64,000 nucleotides of DNA from Sulfuriferula sp. AH1. GTDB lineage: Bacteria > Pseudomonadota > Gammaproteobacteria > Burkholderiales > Sulfuriferulaceae. A program made the position numbers and the translations under genes. Below, piece after piece: positions 44,752 through 54,222 of the stretch. The stretch lies in NCBI RefSeq assembly GCF_002162035.1, contig NZ_CP021138.1:2604001-2668000 (forward strand), written 5' to 3'. The notes under the pieces are model-generated. The model did no database searches, had not been told where the DNA came from, and saw nothing but the letters and a program-made list of their open reading frames with translations. How positions within the stretch are numbered: position 1 is the first letter of the stretch; each line of letters begins with the position of its first letter.

Positions 44752-47496
44752 CTACATGCTCTGAACATTCAAGCGCCGCAGCACGGCCTTTTCCGCTTCC
44801 ACTGCGAGGAACTTGCCAAGCCCCAACGCGAGGATGACCAGCCAGGAAACTGCATCCAGCGCTGCGGTCTGAAACAACTGCTGCATCGGGGGCGCGTAGG
44901 TGAACAGGAGCTGGAAGCCGATCAACAGCGCGCTCATCCAGAAAGCCACCGGGTTGCCGGTAAAAATATCCCGGGTAAAGGCATGGGCGGTGAAGTGGCG
45001 TACGTTGAACAGGTAAACGAACTCGCCGACGACCAGCATATTCACTGCAGCCGTGCGCGCTACCTCAATGCTGCTTCCGCGCATGAGTTCCCATTCGAAC
45101 ACGGCAAAGGTCACCCCGATCATCAACAAGCTGACGTAGGCGATGCGGAAGGCCAGTACCCGCGTAATCAATGGTTCCGAGGGGCGGCGCGGCGGGCGGC
45201 GCATGACGCCCGGCTCGGCTGGCTCGAAAGCCAGCGCCAACGACAGCGTTACCGCCGTGACCGTGTTCACCCACAGAATCTGGCCGGCAGTGACCGGCAG
45301 CGCCAGTCCGGCGAAGACCGCCAGCAGGATCACACCGGCCTCGCCGCTGTTGGTTGGAAGCATGAAGAGCAATGACTTCTTGATATTGTCGAATACGACG
45401 CGGCCTTCGCGCACGGCCCGCGCGATAGTCGCGAAATTGTCATCGGTAAGCACCAGATCGGCGGCCTCACGCGCAGCATCCGTTCCCTTTTGTCCCATGG
45501 CCACGCCAATGTCGGCAGCCTTGAGCGCCGGCGCGTCATTGACACCGTCGCCGGTCATGGCGACCAGCTCACCCTGGGCCTGCAAAGCTGCCACCAGGCG
45601 CAGCTTGTGCTCGGGGCTGGCGCGGGCAAATACATCGGTTTCGAGGCTGGCGCGCCCAAGGGCCACGGCATCCATCGTCTGAACTGCTTCACCTGTGAGA
45701 GCGCGATCAGCCCGAAGCCCGAGTTGCCGTCCGATGGCCGCCGCCGTGACGACATGGTCACCTGTGATCATCTTGACACGCAGTCCGGCGCGTTGGCATT
45801 CGGCCACCGCTGCAATGGCTTCCTCCCGTGGCGGATCGATAAGACCAGTCAGTCCCAGCAAGGTGAAGCGCCGGGTGATGTCGGTCATGGAAAGTGCCGT
45901 CGTGCCGGCAGGCATCTCGCAGCGCGCCAGCGCCAATACACGCTGTCCGGCGCCGGCGGCGGCTTCCATGCTCGCTTCCCAGGCGCTGCGATCGAGTGGT
46001 TGGCCGGTGGCATCCTGCACGCACAGATCGAGCACGCGCTCCGGCGCACCCTTGAGCAACACGAAGGCGTGTCCCGCATGATCGTGATGTAACGTAGCCA
46101 TGAAACGGTGTTCCGACTCGAAAGGAATTTCATCAATCCGGGGCATTGCCGCAGCAGTTTCGAGAGGATCAAGCCTGGCCTTGTGGGCAAGCGTCAGCAG
46201 AGCCCCTTCGGTAGGGTCGCCCACGAGCTGCCAGCCTGTCGCTTCATCATGCTTAAGCTGTGCATCGTTGCATAGCAAGGCGCAACGGGCCAGCCCTTGC
46301 AGCAAGTCATCCTGCACAAAGTCCACAGCCACACCGTCACGATGGAAGCCGCCCTCGGGCGCATAGCCGGTACCGCTCACTTCCAGAGTGAGGCTGGGTA
46401 GCATGACACGCACGGCGGTCATTTCATTTCGGGTGAGCGTACCGGTCTTGTCCGAGCAGATCACGGTAACCGAGCCCAGAGTCTCCACGGCCGGTAACCG
46501 CCGAATGACAGCGTTATTACGGGCCATGACGCGGGTGCCGATGGCCAGCACGATGGTTACGACAGCCGGCAATCCCTCGGGAATGGCCGCTACCGCCAAT
46601 CCGACGACCGCCAGAAATATGTCGAGAACCGGCATCTGGCGCACGAAATGCCCGTAAAGAAACGTGATCAGACCTGCCGCCAGAATGAACAGCGTGATCT
46701 GTCGGGCGAATTGATCGAGCCTGCGGGTGAGCGGCGTAACCAGCGTCCGGACCTCGCCGACCAGCTGGCCGATGTGGCCCATCTCGGTCGCTGCGCCCGT
46801 ACCAACCACCACGCCATGCGCCTGGCCGAAGCTGACCACCGTGCCGGCATAGGCCATGCAGGTACGATCACCGATAGATGCATCCTCGTCTGCCGGTTCC
46901 GTGACCTTGTCCACCGGAACCGACTCGCCGGTGAGGGCGGCTTCGTTGACGCGCAGGTTTTTCACGCGCACCAGACGCAGGTCGGCCGGCACTCGAACAC
47001 CGGACTCCAGCAACACGATATCGCCCGGCACCAGCAGAGTGGCGTCGATCTCGTGCCGCTCACCCTCGCGCAGCACCGTGGCGTGACTGGCCAACATGGC
47101 GCTCACCGCTTCCAGCGCTTTCTCTGCCTTGCCTTCCTGAATGAAACCGATCACGGCGTTGATGAGCACCACACCCACGATTACCACTGTATCCACGTAG
47201 TCCTTAAGCCCAAACGTGATGGCACCGGCAACCAGCAGCACATAGATCAAGGGGTTGTGGAATTGCAAAGCCAGGCGCAGCCAGGGGCCGCGCCGCTTTG
47301 ATGCCGGCAGGCTGTTGCGGCCGTATTGCTCAAGACGCCGTGCGGCCTCCTCGCAGCTTAGACCAGTGCTGGTCATGACGGACAGCGTATGCAACACCTC
47401 GTCCAGTGGCTGGGCGTGCCAAGCAGGCGACTCATCGGATGCCAAGGGATGTGCCGGGATCACTATCTTTGCTTCAGCCACAGGGGAATTTCTCAT
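44752..47496 (-). CDS. Cation-transporting P2-type ATPase
   Basis: The 914-residue protein has the full P-type layout: a cation-ATPase N-terminal domain (HAQPLDEVLHTL), an actuator with LTGESVPVDK, the M4 motif AAIPEGLPAVVTIVLAIG, the phosphorylation site SDKTGTLT, KGAPERVLDLC in the nucleotide domain, MTGDGVNDAPALKAADIGVAMG, and the C-terminal helices. PEGLP points to Ca2+-, Na+/K+- or H+-related P2 pumps; the ion is not determined. It starts 12 bases after the antiporter gene after a GAGGG site, and the two probably act together in ion homeostasis. Confidence 0.9.
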   Translation of the reverse strand: MRNSPVAEAKIVIPAHPLASDESPAWHAQPLDEVLHTLSVMTSTGLSCEEAARRLEQYGRNSLPASKRRGPWLRLALQFHNPLIYVLLVAGAITFGLKDYVDTVVIVGVVLINAVIGFIQEGKAEKALEAVSAMLASHATVLREGERHEIDATLLVPGDIVLLESGVRVPADLRLVRVKNLRVNEAALTGESVPVDKVTEPADEDASIGDRTCMAYAGTVVSFGQAHGVVVGTGAATEMGHIGQLVGEVRTLVTPLTRRLDQFARQITLFILAAGLITFLYGHFVRQMPVLDIFLAVVGLAVAAIPEGLPAVVTIVLAIGTRVMARNNAVIRRLPAVETLGSVTVICSDKTGTLTRNEMTAVRVMLPSLTLEVSGTGYAPEGGFHRDGVAVDFVQDDLLQGLARCALLCNDAQLKHDEATGWQLVGDPTEGALLTLAHKARLDPLETAAAMPRIDEIPFESEHRFMATLHHDHAGHAFVLLKGAPERVLDLCVQDATGQPLDRSAWEASMEAAAGAGQRVLALARCEMPAGTTALSMTDITRRFTLLGLTGLIDPPREEAIAAVAECQRAGLRVKMITGDHVVTAAAIGRQLGLRADRALTGEAVQTMDAVALGRASLETDVFARASPEHKLRLVAALQAQGELVAMTGDGVNDAPALKAADIGVAMGQKGTDAAREAADLVLTDDNFATIARAVREGRVVFDNIKKSLLFMLPTNSGEAGVILLAVFAGLALPVTAGQILWVNTVTAVTLSLALAFEPAEPGVMRRPPRRPSEPLITRVLAFRIAYVSLLMIGVTFAVFEWELMRGSSIEVARTAAVNMLVVGEFVYLFNVRHFTAHAFTRDIFTGNPVAFWMSALLIGFQLLFTYAPPMQQLFQTAALDAVSWLVILALGLGKFLAVEAEKAVLRRLNVQSM

Positions 47497-47508
47497 CGCA
47501 GCAAGCCC

Positions 47509-48768
47509 TCACAGATATTTGAATGCCAAGGCGGCAACCATGGTGGGTAACAAGGCCGCAAACAGCAAGCCCATCGGACTCACCGCTTCATCTTCAAAAT
47601 GCCTGCGCAAGATAGAAATGCCGGCCGGATTGGGTGCGTTGGCGATGATGGTCAGACCGCCGCCAGTCACCGCTCCGGCGACCAGGGCATACTTGAAACT
47701 GTCAGACAGCCCTTCAACCAGGGAGCCGAGATAGGTTAGCGCCGCATTGTCGGTGAAAGCCGTCAGGGTGACCGCTCCGAAGAACACCGCATCACTGTTC
47801 ATGCTCATCAGCACCGGTTGCAGCCACCACTGTTGCTGGCCACCCAATACCACCAGCCCGGCCAGAAAGAAGGCGACCAGCAGCCCTTCACGCAGGATCA
47901 GGCGGTCTTGATGGCGTTGGTAGGCACTGGCTACGCCGAGAAAAAAAAGGAACAGGCTCATGAAGATTGCCGGATGGTGTGCAAACATCACAACACCCAC
48001 GAGAAAAACCAAATGAGCGATGACCAATGCAAGCGGCACCGGACCCACGCCGTTACTGCTGGTTGCTGGCGAGAGTCCGGCTAGCTCCTTGCGAAACAGC
48101 AGCGCCGCACCAAGAGCATTGATCACAACGGCGACAGCCGCTTTCCAGCCGAACACGGTCATCATGAAACTGATGTCCCAACCCCATTTGCCAGCCACCA
48201 TCAGCACCGGCGGTGCAGCAAACGGTGTCAGCGTGCCGCCGATGGAGACATTCACAAACAACACGCCCAGCGTCACATACTTGAGGCGGGTCGAAATACC
48301 GCGCGAAAAAAAGCGGTCGGCCAGGATCAGTGCAGCCAGTGTCATGGCCGCAGGCTCAGTGATGAACGATCCCAACAAGGGTACAAATATCATCACCACG
48401 ATGTAGGTACTCATACTGCCGGGTAATGGCATGGCATGCGCAGCAAGCCGCACAGCGGTCATTGCAGTCTGCAGAATCGGACGGGTGCCCGCGATGACCA
48501 TAATGGCGAAGACGAACATCGGCTCGGTAAAGTTACGCGAGTCGATGTAATGCGTTGTAGCCGCTGCACCGTCGATGGCGAACATGGCCACGGCTAAAAC
48601 CATGGCCCAGAAACCAAAAACCACTTCGACTTCGCCCAGCAGGTGCCACAGTCCCGCATGAGCCGGACGGGTGTGTGCCAAGTGCTCGAAGAACCTGGTC
48701 GAGAAGGTATGCAGGATGGCGACCGCAAACAGTACAGCACCGATTAATTGGATTGTAGTTGGTGCCAC
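47509..48768 (-). CDS. Putative Na+/H+ antiporter
   Basis: The 419-residue protein has about eleven helices and resembles the Na_H_antiport_2 family, related to NhaD/ArsB ion transporters: SFITEPAAMTLAALILADRFF, GGTLTPFAAPPVLMVAGKWGWD and TDNAALTYLGSLVEGL. It starts at a GTG after AAGGAG and is followed by the ATPase. It is the intact relative of the relic at 44499-44751. Between this start and the upstream prepilin stop lie only 49 bases. Confidence 0.82.
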   Translation of the reverse strand: MAPTTIQLIGAVLFAVAILHTFSTRFFEHLAHTRPAHAGLWHLLGEVEVVFGFWAMVLAVAMFAIDGAAATTHYIDSRNFTEPMFVFAIMVIAGTRPILQTAMTAVRLAAHAMPLPGSMSTYIVVMIFVPLLGSFITEPAAMTLAALILADRFFSRGISTRLKYVTLGVLFVNVSIGGTLTPFAAPPVLMVAGKWGWDISFMMTVFGWKAAVAVVINALGAALLFRKELAGLSPATSSNGVGPVPLALVIAHLVFLVGVVMFAHHPAIFMSLFLFFLGVASAYQRHQDRLILREGLLVAFFLAGLVVLGGQQQWWLQPVLMSMNSDAVFFGAVTLTAFTDNAALTYLGSLVEGLSDSFKYALVAGAVTGGGLTIIANAPNPAGISILRRHFEDEAVSPMGLLFAALLPTMVAALAFKYL

Positions 48769-48817
48769 CCGCGCTTCTCCTTGCTGTGTCAGATTGAGGC
48801 ATGCCCCCTATATCGTT

Positions 48818-49546
48818 CTAGGGCAGTTGTCCTGCGTTAACCATCTGCCCATACAAAATATTGGGCGATAGCCATATTACCATATCATCAAATTCTCCCG
48901 TTTGTGCACCTGCCGGCATAGGCGTGTGACTGACGAATACGGGGTTGTTATCCAGATTGGCGGCTTCATCCGCACTCGCGCTGCCAGCCGCCCCGTTTTT
49001 ACCCAATGAAAATATCACTGCAGGAGGTGCGTTATTAGTCGCGGAAGTCAATGCCGGTGCCGAACCGCAACCTGCCGAAGTGGTACCTGTCGCCGATGCG
49101 CACACTGCCAGTTCCGATTGCAATACGGCCAGACCGGCATTTTTCATGCCATTTGCAGTAGTAAATGCCGAACTATTCGCTTTAGCCACAGCATAACGTA
49201 CCCGATTCCCCCAGGCATCGAGCAGGTAGCCTTGCACATCAAGGTGGCCCAATCCCAGACTCACCGCGGGTACATAGCCATCATAGGGATTGGTACACAT
49301 CCCGCCGCCTTGCGGACTTTCGCTACCGTTACTTGCCGCCGAAGCCGGACACGGCAACCGCCCGTTGCGGATGGCAAAACCCAGCAGGGCATCGTTGACT
49401 TCATTCAGCAGCTGCGTGGTTTCAGCCTGCCGGCGCTGTTCGATCTGCGCATTGAGCGGCACCAGCGCGCCGCCGAGCGCCAGCGTCAGGATCACCAGCA
49501 CCAGTGCAAGTTCCATCAGCGAAAAACCGGCCTGCGCCTTAGCCAC
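48818..49546 (-). CDS. Prepilin-like pseudopilin of the MSHA-like cluster
   Basis: The 242-residue protein has a type IV prepilin leader (QAGFSLMELALVLVILTLALGGAL) with mature Glu5. The exported part has cysteines in LPCPAS, GGMCTN and AVCASA. It is the last gene of the pilus cluster and its GTG start overlaps the previous stop by eight bases. Large and Cys-containing, it resembles minor pilins or tip adhesins more than a major subunit. Confidence 0.8.
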   Translation of the reverse strand: MAKAQAGFSLMELALVLVILTLALGGALVPLNAQIEQRRQAETTQLLNEVNDALLGFAIRNGRLPCPASAASNGSESPQGGGMCTNPYDGYVPAVSLGLGHLDVQGYLLDAWGNRVRYAVAKANSSAFTTANGMKNAGLAVLQSELAVCASATGTTSAGCGSAPALTSATNNAPPAVIFSLGKNGAAGSASADEAANLDNNPVFVSHTPMPAGAQTGEFDDMVIWLSPNILYGQMVNAGQLP

Positions 49547-50498
49547 AATGCACCACCATAGTTTTGTTCAGCGCCATGTTTCCGCCACAGTACTCAAGAT
49601 TGATTTGTACATTATCCTGCGCCGCAGAAACAATGTAAGGCTGCACTTGCGGCAAAGGCGGCGAGGACGGCGGCAATATCAGCTGCAGCCAGCCATTCAG
49701 CACCAGCGCGTTGCCGGGTGCGAATGACAGCGTATTATAGGGAATGTAACCGGCCAGCTGATTGGGCTGGGCATTACCGGACTGATCGCCGGCAAATGGA
49801 TAAGCATGATACTGCGCCGCATACTGGGCCAGATTCGCTGCGATCTGCTGCAATACCAGCCGCTCGACATTGCGGAACATCTCCGCACTGGAAACGCTCA
49901 TCACCCTGTCGTCAAACGCCGGGTCTGGTGCCGTTTTGGCCACATACGCATTATCCCCATCCGCGTTACCGTCCTCCAGATAATTGCCGACGGCAAGCTG
50001 TTGCGTCAGCGTACCGCGCTGTTGAGGGTCAATGGCAACGCCCGGTGAAAACAATACGGCAACCATATTCACATTGCCGTTAACCTGCAACAATCCGGTT
50101 GTCGCCTGACTATTTATAATCTGGGACGGGGTGTCGCCCGTGTCGCGGGACAGCGCATACCATAAGCGTTCGCCATCGCCATCGCGGATATCGCTCAACC
50201 CCAGGGTGCGCCAGGGCAGACGGCCAATATAGCTGGGGCATTGCGTACCGCTTAATAAATCGGCAACACCGTCATTGTTGGCATCCGGGCACGGCAAACT
50301 GCCGGGGCGATTAGCATCAACTACGGCACGGCCTATCAGCGCAATTCGCGCTACTGCCAGCGCTCCGGCAGTAACCGCATCGGCGGCATGCCGATTCGCC
50401 GCCCGCCCATACAGCCAGCCCAGCGTCACCATGCTCATGATGATCGCCAGCACCAGCAGCACCGTCCCGCGCTGGCGGTAATCAGTGCACCGCAACAT
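49539..50498 (-). CDS. Membrane-anchored pilus-associated protein
   Basis: The 319-residue protein has one N-terminal helix (GTVLLVLAIIMSMVTLGWLYG) and a long exported domain with SLPCPDANNDGVADLL and several Cys. It lacks the Glu5 of true prepilins, and resembles PilX-like or MSHA minor components in position. The ATG at 50498, overlapping the previous gene by 17 bases, fits the helix; longer readings do not. Function is not known. Confidence 0.7.
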   Translation of the reverse strand: MLRCTDYRQRGTVLLVLAIIMSMVTLGWLYGRAANRHAADAVTAGALAVARIALIGRAVVDANRPGSLPCPDANNDGVADLLSGTQCPSYIGRLPWRTLGLSDIRDGDGERLWYALSRDTGDTPSQIINSQATTGLLQVNGNVNMVAVLFSPGVAIDPQQRGTLTQQLAVGNYLEDGNADGDNAYVAKTAPDPAFDDRVMSVSSAEMFRNVERLVLQQIAANLAQYAAQYHAYPFAGDQSGNAQPNQLAGYIPYNTLSFAPGNALVLNGWLQLILPPSSPPLPQVQPYIVSAAQDNVQINLEYCGGNMALNKTMVVHCG

Positions 50499-50940
50499 TA
50501 TCAGCCTGCACTGCCGCATCATTCCCGTCGTCGGCAAGCGGCGATGGCAGCGGTACAGCCGGAATGGCCGGCCGTTCCGCCGGCGTGGCAATTTCATACG
50601 GCTCCAGCACTCGCCCTGCCTGCCTGTCAAACGCCTGCCCCGGTTTCAATACCGGCGTGGCAGGCAGTTTCAGGCGCGCAGGATTATTCGCAGCATGATC
50701 GACATAGCGGGTCTGACCATTTACCCATAACGTATTTATGCCATCGCTGCGTATGACGTAACCGTTATAATGCGTGTCCCCATACACAATAGCTGCTGCA
50801 TGATGAACTCGCGGCTTATGCTGCATGTCGAGCTGCAGGCGCTGTTGCGGCGTATAAAACAACCTCCCCACAGGCTGGGCCGCCAGCGTATTGGCTGCAA
50901 GCAGCCAGCCCGCCACGAGGGCGATGCCGTAATATTTCAT
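50482..50940 (-). CDS. Small exported pilus-biogenesis protein (MshK-like position)
   Basis: The 152-residue protein has a signal peptide (after TLAAQ) and GRLFYTPQQRLQLD, seen in small periplasmic proteins of MSHA and type II secretion clusters. A central VYGDTHYNGYVIRSDGINTLWVNGQ resembles the short GspB/GspC-like HR fold. The C-terminal third is Pro-rich. Start after GGGAGG overlaps the PilO-like gene (ATGA). Confidence 0.6.
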   Translation of the reverse strand: MKYYGIALVAGWLLAANTLAAQPVGRLFYTPQQRLQLDMQHKPRVHHAAAIVYGDTHYNGYVIRSDGINTLWVNGQTRYVDHAANNPARLKLPATPVLKPGQAFDRQAGRVLEPYEIATPAERPAIPAVPLPSPLADDGNDAAVQADNVAVH

Positions 50941-51512
50941 GACACGCCTCCCTGCATCAGGGTATGCCACTCGAACACGCATCGGGTCTGCAACGGCAGC
51001 GTCTCGGCTGCATGAAGCAGTGTGCATTCGCGTACCGTAAAGATGCCGTGTCCCTGGCTGCGCAAATCCTCCAGCAACCGGGCAAAAACGCCCTCATGCG
51101 CAATGTCAGCGGTGAACTGCACCGGGGTATCCATCAATTTGAATGCCCCGCCCGGCTCAGGATGATGAGGCTGCTGCGGGGCGATATCGAAACTCACTGC
51201 CGTCAGGCCCAGACTGGCACTCGCGGACATCAACTCCTGATTCCACTCCAGACGCTGATCGTCACCTATAAAGCCGTTACGCTGCAAGCGGCGATATTCG
51301 TCCAGATAACGCGCTACCCATTGCTTATCCATTGCGGACTGGGCGATGCGCTGATTCACCGCAGCCAATTCAGCCTGCGCCTGCTGCTGTTGCAACTGCA
51401 CGCTCTCGACCATCTGCATGCGCTGATAAACCCATCCGGCAGCGACGCCCAGCGCCATAAGCAGACTGAGGAAAGGCAATATCAGACGGGAAGTTATCAG
51501 TATATGTTTCAT
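50937..51512 (-). CDS. PilO/GspM-like pilus assembly protein (MshJ position)
   Basis: The 191-residue protein has one N-terminal helix (LILPFLSLLMALGVAAGWVY), a coiled coil (about 33-65) and a ferredoxin-like periplasmic domain with FTADIAHEGVFARLLEDLRSQG. Such proteins align the inner-membrane platform. Start overlaps the PilM/N-like gene by four bases. Confidence 0.75.
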   Translation of the reverse strand: MKHILITSRLILPFLSLLMALGVAAGWVYQRMQMVESVQLQQQQAQAELAAVNQRIAQSAMDKQWVARYLDEYRRLQRNGFIGDDQRLEWNQELMSASASLGLTAVSFDIAPQQPHHPEPGGAFKLMDTPVQFTADIAHEGVFARLLEDLRSQGHGIFTVRECTLLHAAETLPLQTRCVFEWHTLMQGGVS

Positions 51513-53017
51513 GATGCCGCTCGCAATACCAGTTTCAGCTTGAACGCAGCGCGCGTCATCTGCGTTTGCGTAGACTGATGCAGCGACAATTTTGGATCCC
51601 GGTTAATGGGCATGCTGATCACATCCACCGCCTCAACACGCGGATGGCGCCGCAGCTCGGCAACCAGGCCATCAATATCCGTCAGCGCCGCACGATAGTC
51701 TCCCGCGAACGGATGCACTTCGCCATCGACATACAATGCCTGGCCGCCATCCCGGCGACGATCAACCTCCTGCGCCTGCCATGACAGCCGTGTCACAGCG
51801 ATGCGGGGGCGCTGCGCCAGTGCGTCGCTTAACACCGCGAAACCGGTCATCGGTTGTGGCGCGCTGTACAGTGTCTGCGCGGCTTCCACCGCTGTCTTCA
51901 ATTCAACGGGCGCAACCGGCGTAGCCGGCATTGCTGCCAATATTTCGTGATAACGCTGCTGTTGCCGACCCAGCTCTGACTGCGTTTGCTGTACCGTCGC
52001 AGCAAGCTGATCACGCTGATAGGACAGATAGCCGCCCGCTAGCCCGGCGGCAGCCAGACACGCCACAGCAGCCATATACAAACCGCGCCGCCATTGCATT
52101 TGCCGATACCCCAGCGTCATCGCCGGCGTGGCCAGATTGACTGCCGTCGAATAGCGTCCGAGCGCCGCCAGATGCAGGCTGTCTTTGTAACGGTGCAAAT
52201 CGCTGGCATTTACCCGCAGCCGTTGCGCCAGAACATCGCTGGCACGTACCTGACAGGTCAAATCCAGACCGGTATCCTGATTCAGTATCTGGCATAAGCG
52301 TTCATAATCCTGCTGCGTATCCAGCACGGCGACAGCCAGCGGACTTTGATGCGGCAAATACTGGTGACTGGTCAGATAATAACGCGTCTTGATGATTTCC
52401 TCAGCCAGCTTATCCGCTGTCTGACTGGATTCCGGCGTGCACAGCCGCGAAAACAGCAAACGGTTATGACTGAAAAACGACAACCGTGTACCGCCGCTTT
52501 GCTGCGTCACCCAGAGCAATGGCGCAGATTCCGGCGACAAATAACGTACCAGCGCATGGCTCACCAGCGGCACGGTGGTCAGCAGCGCAAGATGAACAGC
52601 ATGCTGCGCCAGCAGGTCCAGCCACGCTTGCGCCCATTCCAGCGTATTCAGCGATACGAACAGGTAGCGGTCATCGCGCCGTCCATCGTCTTCACGTCCC
52701 TGATACCAGACGACGGCATAAGCGCTATCCCGGCTTACCTGGCGCAAGCGCCGCGCCAGCATTTGCGCACGCGCAGCGCCAAACACATGCGGCAGGCTTT
52801 CAGCATGATATTGCTCATCCACCCCATCCACCAGGATGGAAAGTTTGGCATGCCTGAATCGCCCCAAAGCTTCGAAAAATGCCTGGTAACCCTCCTCATC
52901 TGCAACGAACTCGCCGATGAAATGGAATTTCCCGCGCCGCTGGCAAGCCAGGCTGACGCCCTGCACGCTCAGATAGACCAGCAAGTGCGGAGAAATCAGA
53001 TTCAGAACGGCATTCAT
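51509..53017 (-). CDS. PilM/PilN-like fusion protein of the pilus platform (MshI position)
   Basis: The 502-residue protein has a cytoplasmic actin-like region without clear ATP motifs (about 1-285), one membrane helix (about 310-330) and a periplasmic coiled coil plus domain with GFAVLSDALAQRPRIAVTRLSW. This joins parts that are separate PilM and PilN in type IVa pili, as in GspL or MshI. It stands between the PilO-like and PilC-like genes with overlapping ends. Confidence 0.72.
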   Translation of the reverse strand: MNAVLNLISPHLLVYLSVQGVSLACQRRGKFHFIGEFVADEEGYQAFFEALGRFRHAKLSILVDGVDEQYHAESLPHVFGAARAQMLARRLRQVSRDSAYAVVWYQGREDDGRRDDRYLFVSLNTLEWAQAWLDLLAQHAVHLALLTTVPLVSHALVRYLSPESAPLLWVTQQSGGTRLSFFSHNRLLFSRLCTPESSQTADKLAEEIIKTRYYLTSHQYLPHQSPLAVAVLDTQQDYERLCQILNQDTGLDLTCQVRASDVLAQRLRVNASDLHRYKDSLHLAALGRYSTAVNLATPAMTLGYRQMQWRRGLYMAAVACLAAAGLAGGYLSYQRDQLAATVQQTQSELGRQQQRYHEILAAMPATPVAPVELKTAVEAAQTLYSAPQPMTGFAVLSDALAQRPRIAVTRLSWQAQEVDRRRDGGQALYVDGEVHPFAGDYRAALTDIDGLVAELRRHPRVEAVDVISMPINRDPKLSLHQSTQTQMTRAAFKLKLVLRAAS

Positions 53018-54219
53018 AATTTGACCGTTCCTAACACGTCGTACATGGGCAACAATACCGAACCGACGATCAAAGCCATGATCGAACCGAGAATAAGCGT
53101 CAATGCGGGTTCCAGCAATTTCAGCGCGCGCTCGGTGGATTCCCTGACTTCACGACTATAGAAATAATTGACGTTTTCCAGCGCCGTATCCAGCGCGCCC
53201 GTCGTTTCGCCCACACGCAGCATGCGTATCACCAACGGCGGAAACACGCTTGAGCTTTGAAAACTCTCGCTCAGACTCTCGCCATTGCCGATGCGTACCC
53301 GCGCACGCTGGATAGCATCCGCCACGACGCGATTCACCGCCAGGGTTTCGCCCACGGCGAGCGCATCCAGTATGCTGATACCGGAGCGATACATCAGTGC
53401 AAAAAAATTGGCAAAACGGGCCAGCGCGATCTTATACAAGATGCTGCCGACTACCGGCAGATGCAATTTGACGTCGTCCGCCCAGAATCTGGCGCGCTCG
53501 CTGCGCCGCAATATCCATAAACCCGTCATGCCGGCCACGACCGGGACGATCAGCAGCAGCGGCCAGATTATTTTCAGCATCTGCGATAACCACAGCAGCA
53601 CCCTCGTCTGTATCGGCAATGCCAACCCCATGCCCTGCATCAGTTGCACGATCTGCGGCACCAGGAACAGCAGTAACAATACAATGATTACACCCACCAG
53701 CCCCAATACCATGCCGGGGTAAATCAGCAAGCGCTGGGTCTGTGCCGCAAGTTCGTCCTGCCGCTTCAAGGTATCGCCCAAACTGGCGAACACCTCTCGC
53801 ATCAGGCCGGTATGTTCGCCGGTTTTCACCAGGCTGATCATCAGGGTATCGAATACCGCCGGATGCGCCGCCATCGCTTGCGACATCAACTTGCCGCCCT
53901 CCATATCTTCCAGCAATGCGGTAAGAATATCGCGGAAACGCGTATTGTCCGTGCTATCCCGCAAGTCGCGGATGCCGTCGAGAATGGGTATGCCGGCTCG
54001 GCTGATTTGCTCCAGATGGAAACAGAAAGCGATCAGATCGCGTCGGCTCGCTGCACCGCGGGCAAAGTCGCTGGCTCGGCTATCCAGTATCCGCAATGTA
54101 ATCAAATCAAGGCCGGTTCGTGCCAGACGCAATTCCAGGTCGACCTCGTTTGCGGCTGATAAGCGCCCGCGATGGCTGCGGCCCTGCTGATCCATGGCAT
54201 GGTAACTGAAATAGGGCAT
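53014..54219 (-). CDS. mshG: Type II secretion/pilus platform protein (PilC/GspF/MshG family)
   Basis: The 401-residue protein has two T2SSF domains (about 60-185 and 265-390), three membrane helices and typical GIPILDGIRDLRDSTDN and RSGISILDALAVGETLAVN. It forms the inner-membrane hub turned by the ATPase. It starts three bases after the ATPase stop and overlaps the next gene. Confidence 0.9.
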   Translation of the reverse strand: MPYFSYHAMDQQGRSHRGRLSAANEVDLELRLARTGLDLITLRILDSRASDFARGAASRRDLIAFCFHLEQISRAGIPILDGIRDLRDSTDNTRFRDILTALLEDMEGGKLMSQAMAAHPAVFDTLMISLVKTGEHTGLMREVFASLGDTLKRQDELAAQTQRLLIYPGMVLGLVGVIIVLLLLFLVPQIVQLMQGMGLALPIQTRVLLWLSQMLKIIWPLLLIVPVVAGMTGLWILRRSERARFWADDVKLHLPVVGSILYKIALARFANFFALMYRSGISILDALAVGETLAVNRVVADAIQRARVRIGNGESLSESFQSSSVFPPLVIRMLRVGETTGALDTALENVNYFYSREVRESTERALKLLEPALTLILGSIMALIVGSVLLPMYDVLGTVKL

Positions 54220-54222
54220 AAA

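Noticed and set aside
48803-48824. Hairpin at the end of the last pseudopilin gene as a terminator
   Set aside because: The stem has a mismatch, overlaps the stop codon and lacks a T-run.
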